DNA from: Lecanosticta acicola
Lineage: Eukaryota > Ascomycota > Dothideomycetes > Mycosphaerellales > Mycosphaerellaceae
DNA: 64,000 bases
Assembly (NCBI GenBank): GCA_963674455.1
Contig: CAVMBE010000060.1
Span: forward strand, 62,001 to 126,000
Direction of reading: 5' to 3'
Shown here: piece after piece, positions 52,517 to 63,177 of the stretch
How positions within the stretch are numbered: position 1 is the first letter of the stretch
Layout: each line of letters begins with the position of its first letter
Position numbers and translations under genes: made by a program
The notes under the pieces: model-generated
What the model saw: only the letters and a program-made list of their open reading frames with translations
Told to the model about the DNA's origin: nothing
The model's database searches: none

Positions 52517-54679
52517 ATGGAGCAGTATAACGAAGATGCCGGCTACTCCAAAACGGGCAACGAAGCTGCTGCCAAAGCTCTCCAAGGTGGATCCGCATTC
52601 GAGACCGCACCTCTGCGCAGTCCGCGTTTGCAGAAACAGAAGTCGGGACCCGGCATGAAGAACACAAGCCATGTGCGACCATTGCCAGCCACGGCCGTCA
52701 TCACAAGTAACGTTCAGCAAGACGCAGGTGGGTTTGTAGAAGGCACCAAGGCCCGGAAAGGATCGTTGCGAAATGCTGTGCGAAAGATCTTCGGCAGACG
52801 CTCGAGAGATGTTGGCTTCCAGGGTCCGGATGTGTTCGCACCACGAGTCCTCTCCAGCAGACACGCGTATCACAAGAGCGAACCGGCCGGTCTACCACCT
52901 CCGCGCGAAGACGCAGAACCGCACTATGACCAGGACAGCGAGTTCGCCCGGCGCGTCGTCTCTGGCCCGTTCGAGGGCCCAGCGCAGGCATTCATCCGGA
53001 CAGCCTCGCCGTATGCAGTGCAGTTCCCAAACAGCGTGCGCTTAAAGCCAATGGACCTTGGAAATCCTTCCATTGGCCCTCCAAACCAGCTGAGACGACG
53101 CAAGACCTTACCGAGCATCGTCTTTGACGACCCAGAAGCTGCACTTGCCGCCAGACAACTCATGGGGGAAGACCAGGCCTTCGAGACTCAACAACCTCAC
53201 GATACGCCTACGTCCGTCCCGAAGCGCGTTCTCAGTTCCATCAAGAAGGGCAGAAGAAAATCGCGGAGTGCAGATGATCTGAAGAGCTCTGCGACGGCAG
53301 CATCGCCTCGGAAAAGAAGTGACGAGATACGATGTTGGCGAGAGAGTGTTCGACCAGAGGTATTACGGGCGAGTGGTTTTTGTGTGGCAATGGAGACACA
53401 ACAAGAGCAGGAAGACTCTCAAGCACAAAGCGCCGGATTCGAATTTGGAGACTTGGGACAGGTTGATCAAGAGGGGAATAACCAGGACAAGACGGCTCAC
53501 AGGCAGACGCTGGAGACTTGGACCTCTGCCGCTGTGTCGGGATCAGGAGCGCGAACGATCAGAAGTACGCCTCCGCGATCGCGACGCCACGGGCAGTCTC
53601 TTAGCGAGGGCGATATGAGGCCTTCTTCCGGCGTTGACACCGAGATGTCAAGGGATTTGGAAGACCGCGTAGCCAAGCTGGAGGCCGGTCTGCACGATTT
53701 CCAGCGCTCATTGCAGCGATTGACGGCGGAACGGAACCGCAGGACGATTGTCATGGGCAGCATCAACACCGGACGATCATCAACAGATGTGCGAACTCCC
53801 AGCTTGTTGGCTGACACGCTTGCCGATGCCCTCGAGCCGTCTTCGTATGAGTACGAGTACGGGCGAACCTCACTGCAGCCCACTGCTCCTGCTGCACAAG
53901 GCTTCGGCCCCTCGCAAAGCTCAGGTGCTGCTCTCGAAAATCCATTCGGACCCGAGAAGCCCAAGACGCAACCTGCAGAACGACCTCGCGAAGCCTCCAA
54001 GGTGCCGAATGCCCTCCGCTCTCACCCTCCCAATCAGACTGGTCAACCTCCGGAGCCGCTTCAGAAGTCCACATCCGAGCGACCACCGGAGTCGTTCAAA
54101 ATGCCCTCGCTACACCAATCGCACCCACCACCCCAACAGCCTCCAGCTCCAGCGCCAGCTCCAGCGCCGGCAAGTACTACGAAGGGCAAGCCACAGCCTT
54201 ACACGTTCAGCTCCCTCTACCAGATGCTAGCAGACGAGCGTTCCGCGCGCCGCAAACTCGAAACTCAACTCCGAGGCCTCCGCCAGGAGATCTCCGATTT
54301 GCATTCGCAAGTAACCGCTTCGTCAAACGTGCATAGTGTAAGGAGTAGCTACATGCTCTCGGGTGGGTCAACGAAGTTGCAAGAACTACTACGGGAGACG
54401 GAAGAAGGGAGCAGTCCGATCACGGCGCCACACTCACCACACTCACCACAGCGAGATTCAGGCCTTTCTGCCGTTGGGGAGACACCGCAGCCGGTGAACA
54501 TGTCCAGATTCAGCGGATCTGAGAGCGAGAACAATGCCGTCGGTGATGGAGCCGATGACGGAGAACTCACGACGCCGCAAGAAGGCTATCAGACCCCGTT
54601 GGAGGAGAGGTCCGGTTTTGCTCTGGGGAAGTTTGAGGGTACTGCTTCATCGAAGAATCAGCAAGGCCTGATGTTCTGA
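52517..54679 (+). CDS. Unrecognised 720-residue disordered protein with C-terminal coiled coil
   Basis: A single open frame starting MEQYNEDAGYSKTG (a TTG nine bases upstream is not a credible start). It is basic and Ser/Pro-rich, with short islands: KGSLRNAVRKIFGRRSRD near residue 85, LRRRKTLPSIVFDDPEAALA near 195, a coiled-coil segment LEDRVAKLEAGLHDFQRSLQ near 380 and a second one, YTFSSLYQMLADERSARRKL through EISDLHSQV, near 570-610. It contains Pro/Ala repeats at about 545-555. I do not recognise a named domain; the layout resembles ascomycete cell-polarity or septum-associated scaffold proteins, which is only an impression. Being long, coherent and without a competing frame, it is almost certainly a real gene. 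Confidence 0.8.
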   Translation: MEQYNEDAGYSKTGNEAAAKALQGGSAFETAPLRSPRLQKQKSGPGMKNTSHVRPLPATAVITSNVQQDAGGFVEGTKARKGSLRNAVRKIFGRRSRDVGFQGPDVFAPRVLSSRHAYHKSEPAGLPPPREDAEPHYDQDSEFARRVVSGPFEGPAQAFIRTASPYAVQFPNSVRLKPMDLGNPSIGPPNQLRRRKTLPSIVFDDPEAALAARQLMGEDQAFETQQPHDTPTSVPKRVLSSIKKGRRKSRSADDLKSSATAASPRKRSDEIRCWRESVRPEVLRASGFCVAMETQQEQEDSQAQSAGFEFGDLGQVDQEGNNQDKTAHRQTLETWTSAAVSGSGARTIRSTPPRSRRHGQSLSEGDMRPSSGVDTEMSRDLEDRVAKLEAGLHDFQRSLQRLTAERNRRTIVMGSINTGRSSTDVRTPSLLADTLADALEPSSYEYEYGRTSLQPTAPAAQGFGPSQSSGAALENPFGPEKPKTQPAERPREASKVPNALRSHPPNQTGQPPEPLQKSTSERPPESFKMPSLHQSHPPPQQPPAPAPAPAPASTTKGKPQPYTFSSLYQMLADERSARRKLETQLRGLRQEISDLHSQVTASSNVHSVRSSYMLSGGSTKLQELLRETEEGSSPITAPHSPHSPQRDSGLSAVGETPQPVNMSRFSGSESENNAVGDGADDGELTTPQEGYQTPLEERSGFALGKFEGTASSKNQQGLMF

Positions 54680-55075
54680 CTTGCTAGGACCCCGAGAGCG
54701 CTGCTCCAGGAATCCTTGGCATGATTTGGGGGGGGGGGGGGTTTACAAAACGACTTTTTGCTTCCATCACCTACCTCTTCACTATTAGAGAATCTGTCCG
54801 CTTTGTACGATAAGATACCCAGATCTCTCTCTTTGTATCTAACTTCCAAGAAAAATTGAAAAGGGTGGAAAATTTTCTCTCTCGGCTGCAATGATTACTT
54901 TCTGATTCGTCATCATCATAACGTTACGTTACACTGAAGTGAAACCTCTGCGCATCCCCCGGGGCTGATCTGTACCCATGGCCACTCCCAACAACGCCAG
55001 CGCCGATGATGAGGCCAAATCGTCTCGAAATGTACAATGATCCCAGTCTGGATCTCTCCCGTCATTCATTCGAAT
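54680..55075. other. Intergenic region
   Basis: 3' ends of two convergent genes. A run of 12 G is present at about 54729-54740. No gene is seen. Confidence 0.55.
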
Positions 55076-56806
55076 CTAATGCTGCGACCACTCGATCGTG
55101 TTCAGATCCACACCTTCCTGCACGAGCTCCCAGAGCGGGCTCAATTCTCTCAGGAACGTAACGCGGTCCTGGACCGCCTTGAGCACATAGTCAATCTCCG
55201 CGTCCGCCGTAAATCTCCCGATGCCGAAGCGGATCGAGGAGTGAGCACTCTCATCGGAATTGCCGAGCGCTCGCAGGACGTACGAGGGTTCCAGGGAGGC
55301 CGATGTACACGCGGAGCCGGAGGATAGAGCAATGTCCTTCAGAGCCATGAGTAACGACTCGCCTTCGACGTAGGCGAACGAGACGTTGACGCAGCCCGGG
55401 TAGTGGGCGGACGGGTCACCGTTCAGTGAGGTGTGCTCCATGGCGAGGAGGCCATCGCTGAGCCGCTTGGACAGAGCGGAAATACGCTTGGTGTCGTACT
55501 GGAGACCTTGTCAGTAAAACGTCTCAAAAGAATGGTCGATGTCATTGTGTGAAAGGGTTGCGACGAGAATCATAGAAGTTGCTGTGTGTCAGCTCGGGAC
55601 ACGCCGGTCAAAGCGCACTCAGAAAGCCATGCATGTTTGAGCGTATAATCATTTGGACGGGTGGAGGGCAAATCGCATGTTGATGGGCTAACTCACCTCC
55701 ATCTCCTCGGAGCAAATCCGGGCTGCTTCTCCCATTCCAATGATGAGCGGCGGCGCCAGCGTTCCAGAACGCAGACCTCGCTCTTGGCCACCACCAGAGA
55801 TTATGGGATCGATTCTCACACGCGGCCTCCTCCGGACATAGCAGGCTCCAATGCCCTTCGGGCCATAAATCTTGTGGCCAGAGATGGACATCAGGTCAAC
55901 GTTCATCTTGTTCACGTCGAGTGGAATCTTTCCGACCGCTTGCGCTGCATCAGTGTGGAAGTAGATCTTCTTACTCCTGCAGAGCTTTCCGATCTCTTCA
56001 ATCGGTTGTACGACTCCAATCTCGTTGTTCACGGTCATGATGGAGACCAATGCAGTCTCCGGCCGAATAGCCTTCTCCAGGTCCTCCATGCTGATCAAGC
56101 CATTATTTTGAACCGGCAGGTATGTGACCTCGCATCCCTCATCTTGCAAATGCCTGCAGCTGTCCAACACGCATTTATGTTCTGTCTGGCAGGTGATGAT
56201 ATGTTTCTTCTTACCGCCCTTCTTGAAAAACCTCGCGACACCCTTGATGCTCATGTTGTTGCTCTCGGTAGCGCCGCTTGTGAAAATGATCTCTTTCGGA
56301 TCGGCACCGATCAAGCTTGCGATGTTCGCTCGGGCTTGCTCAACCGCCTTCTCGGTCTCCCATCCGTATGCGTGTGTTCTCGAGTGTGGGTTCCCGTACA
56401 AGCCCGTGAAGAAGGGTAGCATAGCATCCAGTACTCGAGGGTCGGTTGGTGTCGTTGCTTGCATATCGAGATAGATGGGTCTGGTTCCCTCATCCATCAC
56501 AGTAGCCTGCTTCAGAATGGCAGCAGCAGGACTCATGGCTGTGTCGCCGGATTGCCCGGTGCCGGGAAGCTGGGCATCTGGAGGTTTGATTCCTGTCTCG
56601 GCGAGGAAAGCCTTCTGATCCTCTCGAATGGTGTTCTCAATGTTCACGGTGGCGTTCTTCGGGCTCGACTCGGATACATAACTCCTCCGGCCTCTGGCGA
56701 CGATGCATGCTCGAGGAAGTCGGGTGGCGAACGGGTGTGAAGTCGATGCGCGACGAGTACATTGTCGCAGGGCCTGGCGGGCGGCATTAGGGGCGAGATG
56801 CGACAT
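55076..56806 (-). CDS. NFS1: Mitochondrial cysteine desulfurase
   Basis: Minus-strand exons 56806..55697 and 55498..55076 give 510 residues; the intron is GTGAGT..GTCTCCAG in phase 0 and joins EEME to YDTKRISALSKRL. The N-terminus (MSHLAPNAARQALRQCTRRA) is a mitochondrial presequence. The fold-type I PLP enzyme pattern is complete: YLDMQATTPTDPRVLDAMLP, GNPHSRTHAYGWE, FTSGATESNNMSIKG, TEHKCVLDSCRHLQ, HTDAAQAVGKIPLDV, SISGHKIYGPKGIG with the PLP Lys, and SSGSACTSASLEPSYVL with the persulfide-forming Cys. Nfs1, with Isd11 and Acp1, provides sulfur for Fe-S clusters and tRNA thiolation. It is divergent from RVS167. Confidence 0.96.
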
Positions 56807-57129
56807 GATTGCAGAGTGTCTGATGATATCAGGATGGATGAAGCAGAGCAGAAGAAGTTTGGATCTAGTCCAAAGCTAGAGAGAGAAGTATCACGTGACT
56901 GCGGCGCCCGCTGCCGACAAGTCCACCATCGTCACTGCGAGCTCGTCCTTCTGACCACCCTCGCAAACTCGCGTTGCTTGCTCAGCCACGGACTCCCGGC
57001 GCTCCGACTTCCTCTTCATAAACCGCCCTCTCACTGCTCGCACTTCAGCCCGCTCTGCTTCCTTCGCGCCTCCAGTAACGACTTACGAGATTTAAGACTC
57101 CAGCATATCTGCGCACAAATACCGCCAAG
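56807..57129. promoter_or_regulatory. Divergent promoter of NFS1 and RVS167
   Basis: A 323-bp gap between outward-facing genes with a TCACGTGA palindrome (E-box type CACGTG core) at about 56890-56897. In fungi CACGTG is a bHLH/Cbf1-type site often tied to sulfur metabolism, which would suit NFS1; this link is inference. Confidence 0.5.
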
Positions 57130-58537
57130 ATGAGTTGGAAAGGCTTCTCGAAGGGCGTTACGAGGGTATGGAATCTCGATGCCTGCGGGCCCAATAGCAG
57201 GGTCGGGGAGGAAAGAGATGTACTGACACCGGTTGCAGGCGCCGCAAACCTTCAAGCAGCGCTTCAGTATGGGCGACATCACCAAGGACGCTATATACAT
57301 CGATGCCGAACGCCGATTCGCCGAGATGGAGAAGGAGACCAAGAAGCTGCATGACGAGAGCAAGAAATACTTCGATGCGATCAATGGCATGCTGGATCAC
57401 CAGATTGAATTCTCCAAAGCATGCGCCGAAATCTACAAACCAATTTCAGGCAGAGCGAGCGACCCGGACTCGTACGTAGTAGATGGCAATCCAGAGGGAA
57501 TTCGCGCCTGCGAGGAGTACGAGAACATAGTCAACGAGCTGAAGGCTAGCCTGCAACCGGAGCTCGAAATGATCGAGAACCGCGTGGTCAAGCCGGCCGA
57601 CGAGCTGATGGAGATCATCAAGCTCTGCCGCAAGACAGCAGTCAAGCGAGATCATAAGCAGCTAGACTACGATCGGCACAAGAACAACCTGAAGAAGCTG
57701 CAAGACAAGAAGGACAAGTCGCTAAAGGACGAGAAGGCTCTCTACAAGGCCGAGAACGACGTCGAAATGGCCACTCAGGAATACGAGTACTTCAACAACT
57801 TGTTGAAGGAGGAATTGCCCCATCTCTTCAGTCTGGAGAGGGAGTTCATCCTGCCTTTGTTCCAGAGCTTCTACTACATGCAGCTCAACGTCTTCTACAC
57901 GCTCCACGAAACGATGCAGAGTATCGACATTGGCTACTTCAACCTTACGTTGGGTATCGAGGAGGCATTCGAGGCCAAGCGCGGCGAAATTCAAGCACAA
58001 ACGGAGGCGTTGTCAATAGTCAAGTTCAAGACGACAGGACGCCCTCGCCCACCGCCGGCGTTGAAGTATGGTAACAGGTTGGCGATTGAAAATGGAAAAC
58101 CTGGCTCATCTTCAAGCTCTGTCCCACCGAGCAGAAGACTTACGCATGACTCCTTCGATCAAGCACCACCTGCGTACTCAGCAGCTGGCGAATCAGACAT
58201 TGGCCGCGCAAACAGCACCGGTAGTAACTGGGTAGCAGCTGCAAAGGCGAAGGCTGCGCCTCCACCACCAAAGCCGAAGCCATCTCGATTGAGCGGCCAC
58301 CCAGGCACAGAAACAGTCACCGCATTGTACGATTACGAAGCACAAGCAGAAGGGGATCTTTCCTTCACCGCTGGCGACACAATCGAGATCATTTCACGGA
58401 CGGACAACACCAACGAATGGTGGATCGGACGGATAGGGGTAAAGCAAGGCCAGTTCCCAGGTATGTCCACTTTCGCTTGTCTAGGCTTGCATGCATGCTA
58501 ACTTCCCAAAGGCAACTACGTGCAACTGAACTCATAG
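57130..58537 (+). CDS. RVS167: RVS167-type amphiphysin (BAR-SH3 protein)
   Basis: Exons 57130-57165, 57239-58460 and 58512-58537 give 427 residues. The N-terminal amphipathic helix MSWKGFSKGVTRAPQTFKQ is followed by the BAR domain (about 18-250: DAERRFAEMEKETKKLHDES, GMLDHQIEFSKACAEIYKPI, LPLFQSFYYMQLNVFYTLHE). A Ser/Pro/Ala-rich linker (APPPPKPKPSRL) leads to the SH3 domain (ETVTALYDYEAQAEGDLSF, EWWIGRI, FPGNYVQLNS), whose last strand is supplied by the tiny third exon. Rvs167 binds curved membranes and drives vesicle scission in endocytosis with Rvs161 and actin-patch proteins. Introns: GTATGG..GTTGCAG and GTATGT..CCCAAAG. Confidence 0.95.
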
Positions 58538-59016
58538 CATGAGCTCCGATCGCTGACGATGTCTCCCCGATCGCCCCTAAGCTCGAGTCCACTGGCTTCT
58601 TCCTCATCGCCACCATACACATACTTCTGAATTCGCAACATTGTTCATACGGGGTTACAGGCCCGATCAATTAATGTGTACAGATGTGCATACGTAGAAT
58701 ACCGCTTTCAATCCTGCACATGCATGAAACAAGACGACGATATACGCGCGCGTCGTACTACTCAAAACATCACGTGTGAGCTGCAACACATGTGTTGCAC
58801 CTGACCTCTATTTGCAGCCATAGCTTTTAGTGCTCTGCATCCGAGGGCGTCGAGTACGGTATCTGACCGGGTACACGGATAGCTGTCCGATGATGTAACA
58901 AACCGCCTCTCAAAGTACGAGCAACCACAAACGCTCTGTCCAAGGACATCGTAATAATTTACATCCTAAGCAAAAGGAGTACCAAGGAGCAGCAACACAA
59001 ACCACGTCATCAAAAT
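58538..59016. other. Intergenic region
   Basis: 3' region of RVS167 and promoter of the DsbA-like gene. No gene is seen. Confidence 0.55.
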
Positions 59017-59691
59017 ATGCCTTACAATTCCGAGATACAATTCACCCTCGACACCATCTGTCCCTGGACCTACCTCGCCAAACGTCGCCTCTCCAGAGCT
59101 CTCTCGCAACTCCCCCCAGAAAGCCCCGTCACGTTCACAATAAAATACCTCCCCTACCAACTCTACCCCGACGCTTCGCAACAGGGCGAAGATAAATACC
59201 AATGGTACAAGAAGAGCAGATATGGCGACAGCGAAGAGAAAATGAACATGTACACCAAGCTCATGCGTTCGTACGGGGAGAAGGAAGGCATCAGGTATGA
59301 ATTCGGAGGCACGGTAGCGAATACATTGCATGCGCATAGGTGCATTCAGCATTGGCAAGGAACCAAAGGAGCAGAGGTGGCAGATAAGTTTGTCGATAGT
59401 TTGTACCGGCAGTATTTCGAAGAGGAAAAGCATCCGAGTTCGCATGAGACGCTGTCGACAGCGGCGAGAGAAGCGGGGATAGAGGAAGGTGAGGCCAAGG
59501 CCTTTATCGAGGATGAAAGTGAGGAGTTGATGGATACCAAGATGTTGATTAGGGAGCAGGCGGGCAATGGTATCGATGCGGTGCCGCATCTAGTGGTGGA
59601 GGGAAAGAAGAGGGATATGACGGTGGAGGGCTGTCGTGAAGTCGAGGAGTATATTAATGCTTTGAATAGGGTGATAAAAGAGAGTTCGTAG
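59017..59691 (+). CDS. DsbA-family FrnE-like thioredoxin-fold protein
   Basis: A single exon of 224 residues. FTLDTICPWTYLAKRRLSRA at the N-terminus is the DsbA/FrnE active-site strand; the second Cys of CxxC is replaced by Thr (CPWT), so it cannot do dithiol-disulfide exchange on its own. The helical insertion (RYEFGGTVANTLHAHRCIQH) and the cis-Pro strand IDAVPHLVVEG are present. FrnE-like and GST-kappa/2-hydroxychromene isomerase relatives share this layout, so a glutathione-dependent role is possible. It has no signal peptide, so it is probably cytosolic. It converges on VPS23, with 93 bp between stops. Confidence 0.87.
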   Translation: MPYNSEIQFTLDTICPWTYLAKRRLSRALSQLPPESPVTFTIKYLPYQLYPDASQQGEDKYQWYKKSRYGDSEEKMNMYTKLMRSYGEKEGIRYEFGGTVANTLHAHRCIQHWQGTKGAEVADKFVDSLYRQYFEEEKHPSSHETLSTAAREAGIEEGEAKAFIEDESEELMDTKMLIREQAGNGIDAVPHLVVEGKKRDMTVEGCREVEEYINALNRVIKESS

Positions 59692-59784
59692 TCGTAGGCA
59701 TTCGTTCGACCGAGTATCCGATGCTGTTCGGTTTGATTTCGAGGGGCTACCGCAAGCATATCAGTATTTCGATGCCCAGTCTTG

Positions 59785-61549
59785 TCACCTTTGCAATTCA
59801 AGACCCATACCACGGGCACATTTACGGGCTAGCGCCATCTTCAAGAACCGTTCTCTTCCGAGACCTCTCATCTGCCTGACAAAGTCGTTGCCACTCACTC
59901 GTCCTCGGTCAACAGCCTTCTGCAGCACATACATTGCCTCCCGGCATGCTGCTTCTTCGGCGCAGAGCATCCAGAGTTGGTTTGCGACCATAGTGGGAGC
60001 AATGAGAACATCGTCGATTGGAGGCTGCCTCTTAGATTTCGCCGTGGCGATGGTCCGATCGCATTCTTGTATGCTCCGATGCAATATCGCCTCGTTACTC
60101 GAAAGAGCTTGATCCAGCTGCTCAAGTTGACGGATCTCACCCTCTAACTGAGCATAGGCTGTGCGCATTGCCTGTTGTTGTGCCTGCAAAGGCGCGACTG
60201 CTGAGAGGTTCTGGTTGACCTTCTGTTGAGCTTGTTGCACGAGCGTGCCGGATATTGCTTGTAGCAAGTGTTCTTTCTCTGGATTGGGAGGAATGGGGGG
60301 CGCGGGAGGTGCTGGACCTGACCTTTCTGGCAGAGCGACCTCGAATGGGTCGGAGAGAAGATCTGGCGGCGGTTGTGTCTTCTGCGGGGCCTGTTGCAGC
60401 ACTTGCTGTGCTGGATATGGAGTTGGCTGGAATGGCTGCGGTCGACCTGGTGCATATTGTGGGCGACCTTCAGCCGGCTGTGGGGGATACCGAGAGGTCT
60501 GAGGAGGCGGCAACCGCGACTGCTGATACTGTGCCTGTGGCAGAGGAGCGGGTCGCGAGTATTTCGACTCTGGGAGTTTTGAGTACCCATTGGCAGGTGA
60601 GATTGGAGATACAGGGCTTCTATCGTGATTAGAGCGTTGCATTTGCTGGTATTGCGCTTGTGGGTATGGCATCGAAGGTAGAGGCGACGGTCCAAGCGGC
60701 CTGCCATTTTGATATCCAGCACCCGAGGGGTATGACGAAGCTCGTGGACTTTGCCATTGATCATTTTGAGGTCCAGAGGAAGCCGCTCCAGGCTGATTCG
60801 GCGTGGCTTCAGGGGGCAAGGGCGGAAGAGGGGGGCCATCCCGTGCAGTGTTGCGTGCAGGCTCTGCGTATTCTTCGCCAGGTTTTGGAGGCAAAGGCGG
60901 TGGAGCATTCGACGCAGAGCCCTCAGGGGCCTCGACGTTTCCCACTCTCTGCTTAGGAGGAGGTTGTGGAGGCGTCTGACTCGCTCCAGGCCTCTGTTGC
61001 GTTTGTCCAGGACCCAGCTGTCTCTGATATTGCTGCTGCTGCGCTCTGCTTATGACTGGAGGCTCTTTCCCAAACACCTGCTGGAGATATTCAAGAAATT
61101 CGGCAATGCTGGCTCGGTCCCACATGCCGGCCCAGTCTCGTAAGTATGGATGGTATATCCTGCCATCTACGCCAACATGCTGTCCAGGACGTATCAGCAT
61201 GTCCTTCTCCGGAATGACATATGCCATGGGCGCCTCTTGCGGGTAGTTGTGCGGAAACCATAACTTCACCGGAAAGCGATATATGGTTCCCCTGAACGCC
61301 ACAGGCAGTGTTCCCCAGAGAGTCAAGAGCAACGCGGAAGCCCCATCTTCGTAGGTATATACTTCGGTTCGCGGCGAAAGCGTTGGGTATGCGGCGAGGG
61401 TTCGGGCGGCATCCGAATACGTTCGTTGAGGATCGCGATACTCCTGTAGCATACATTAGCTATTGTATCATATCGCGCGAGCTGGAGGGCATACTGACAT
61501 GAAGAACGCCGTACAGCCATGAGAGCACCTTGTCAGGAAGCGATGCCAT
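59785..61549 (-). CDS. VPS23: ESCRT-I subunit VPS23 (TSG101 homologue)
   Basis: Minus-strand exons 61549..61499 and 61443..59785 give 569 residues; the intron (GTCAGT, GCTAAT, GCTACAG) joins MASLPDKVLSWLYGVLH to EYRDPQRTYSDAAR. The UEV domain occupies about 1-150 (GTIYRFPVKLWFPHNYPQEA, ADVIPEKDM-like AYVIPEKDMLIRPGQH, YLRDWAGMWDRASIAEF) and lacks the catalytic Cys of E2 enzymes, as expected. A 250-residue Pro/Gln-rich linker follows, then a coiled coil (LQAQQQAMRTAYAQLEGEIR) and the C-terminal steadiness box (FVRQMRGLGRERFLKMALAR). It recognises ubiquitinated cargo on endosomes and seeds ESCRT-II/III assembly in multivesicular-body sorting. Confidence 0.94.
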
Positions 61550-61990
61550 CCTCGCACCCAGTGCTCTATGCAGGCGCTATGAATGAATCGAGATCACAGT
61601 CCAAATTGAAGCGGTCGTGTCATCGTGAAGTTCGTTCCGTCGTTGGCAGATGGCGCAAGATTGGCAGTGTGGATGTGTATCTGTTGGTGTGTATCTGGGC
61701 AGTACCTTAGCTATCCTAGCTTCACATGCCCACTTGACTGCCTGAGGCAGGAAATCATGCCTGAGCCTCCACCTTCTTCTTTTCGCTTCCCTCCGTCCTC
61801 TTCATCCCCAAAGCACAACTCGTGAATCAACCCATCGATATATACATATATATATATATATATTCCCACCACCACTTTCTCCCTGCTCCAGCCCTTCTCC
61901 ACATCGGCCAAAAGACTTTGCAAGATAGTGAAAGACGACCGTCATCGAATCTTATGCATTTCGGGAGCTTTCCCCTCGTGTCGAACAACT
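61550..61990. other. Intergenic region with (TA)n tract
   Basis: Promoters of VPS23 (leftward) and the F-box-like orphan (rightward). A (TA)n tract of about 22 bp lies at 61840-61862. Confidence 0.55.
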
Positions 61991-62593
61991 ATGGCCTTTT
62001 CCAGGAAGCCTCCATCACGGCTTCTCAACCTTCCCGCTGAGATCCGGAACCTCATATTCGAATACGCCGTCACCTCTCAGAAGACCGTAGTCACGTTCCG
62101 TCCCGACCACTTTCAGCGCGATTCTTTCACTGCTGCGACACAACCACCTCTGACTAGAGTCAGCCGGCAGGTCCGATCCGAGAGCTTACCCATTTACTAC
62201 GAATGCAATGACTTTGTCTTACACACGGAGAGTCCGAAAGCAGACGACGCTCTCATCTGGCTGACATGTAACTGGCTACACTTGAGGAAATTGAGGCGCC
62301 TCTCGTTCTGGATCCGGTACGTTCCATCGGCAAACAGCCGCGCCTCATCGCAAGGCGCAATTTGTGTCACCATGGTTCGGCCAAAGAAGAATTCGGCCTG
62401 GGAAGTCAACAAGCACTGGTCATGGGTTACAGTTGTGCGAAAACCGGCGGGATTGGAGGACGATGTTAAGTTAATGCTCGAGAAGCTTGATACTATGACC
62501 CGGGAGGTTTCCAGAGAGGATGCGAACCCGGATGGCTATTTCCGATTAATGACCGACTTGCGAGCGTTTTACATACAGGAGAAATTGTCATAA
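61991..62593 (+). CDS. F-box-like/2EXR-type orphan protein
   Basis: 200 residues from the ATG at 61991 (MAFSRKPPSRLLNLPAEIRN); a GTG-led frame extends 21 codons further but is not a credible start. The pattern LLNLPAEIRNLIFEYAV, then QPPLTRVSRQVRSESLPIYY and ECNDFVLH, is the recurrent N-terminal module of large Dothideomycete orphan families annotated as F-box-like or 2EXR proteins. The C-terminal half is not recognised. Function is unknown; substrate recruitment to a ubiquitin ligase is only a family-level guess. Confidence 0.75.
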   Translation: MAFSRKPPSRLLNLPAEIRNLIFEYAVTSQKTVVTFRPDHFQRDSFTAATQPPLTRVSRQVRSESLPIYYECNDFVLHTESPKADDALIWLTCNWLHLRKLRRLSFWIRYVPSANSRASSQGAICVTMVRPKKNSAWEVNKHWSWVTVVRKPAGLEDDVKLMLEKLDTMTREVSREDANPDGYFRLMTDLRAFYIQEKLS

Positions 62594-63177
62594 TTCAAGG
62601 ATCGAAGTCTTGGGCTCAAGCAGGTGGTGGTTCTTAAAACCAACGGGTCGACCAGTTCACAGCTTAGACCTCCGCCTTCTTACCAGCCTCGGCCTCGTGC
62701 TTGTCTCCCTCGTCGGCTCGAACTGCGAAATCGTGGCGGACACCATCATACATTACGCATTCATTTTCACCACCGTGGTCATTCGTGTTGGCAGGCTCGG
62801 GAGTCAGGGTTTCCTTCGTCTGCTTGGCGTTCTCTGGCAACATCTACGAAATCGATGAGCCACCGGGTATGCTGAATCCTCCAAGCCCGATCTGCCACGT
62901 ACCTGTTGATCGTGCTCACATGCCGCACACGAGTACGGAAGCTTGATCTTCTCATCATCGTTTGGGAATGTCAGGGAAGATGGATGATAAGACCGAGGAA
63001 CCCCGACTTATATAGTGCGGCGAAGCCGTGTATGTGGCAAGTATTCCTGGATCCGTAACACTCCTGTTTGTAATATTAGGTTTTCAGATCATGGGCTTAT
63101 TAGAGCTCTTATCTATAAAACAAGGCTCACCACTGCATTTGGGAAGTCGTTGTCTTTCTCCACCCCATCACGAGACT
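62594..63177. other. Interval holding a small minus-strand ORF
   Basis: The plus-strand frames here (62610-62946) are opposite a more protein-like minus frame, listed separately. A TATATAA element lies at about 63009-63015. The rest is featureless. Confidence 0.4.
62664..62987 (-). CDS. Possible small two-exon protein with a CxxC motif
   Basis: The clearest part is an ATG-initiated minus frame 62843..62664 encoding 59 hydrophilic residues (MLPENAKQTKETLTPEPANT ... DEGDKHEAEAGKKAEV). It may be the last exon of a slightly larger protein: a GTACGT donor at 62902 and a TTTCGTAG acceptor at 62844 join it in phase 0 to an upstream stretch reading LTFPNDDEKIKLPYSCAACE and HDQQ. That stretch has no ATG before a stop, so a further 5' exon would be needed. 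No family is recognised. Confidence 0.4.

Noticed and set aside
60144..60908. 254-codon minus frame overlapping VPS23
   Set aside because: Out-of-frame reading of the Pro/Gln-rich linker of VPS23 on the same strand.
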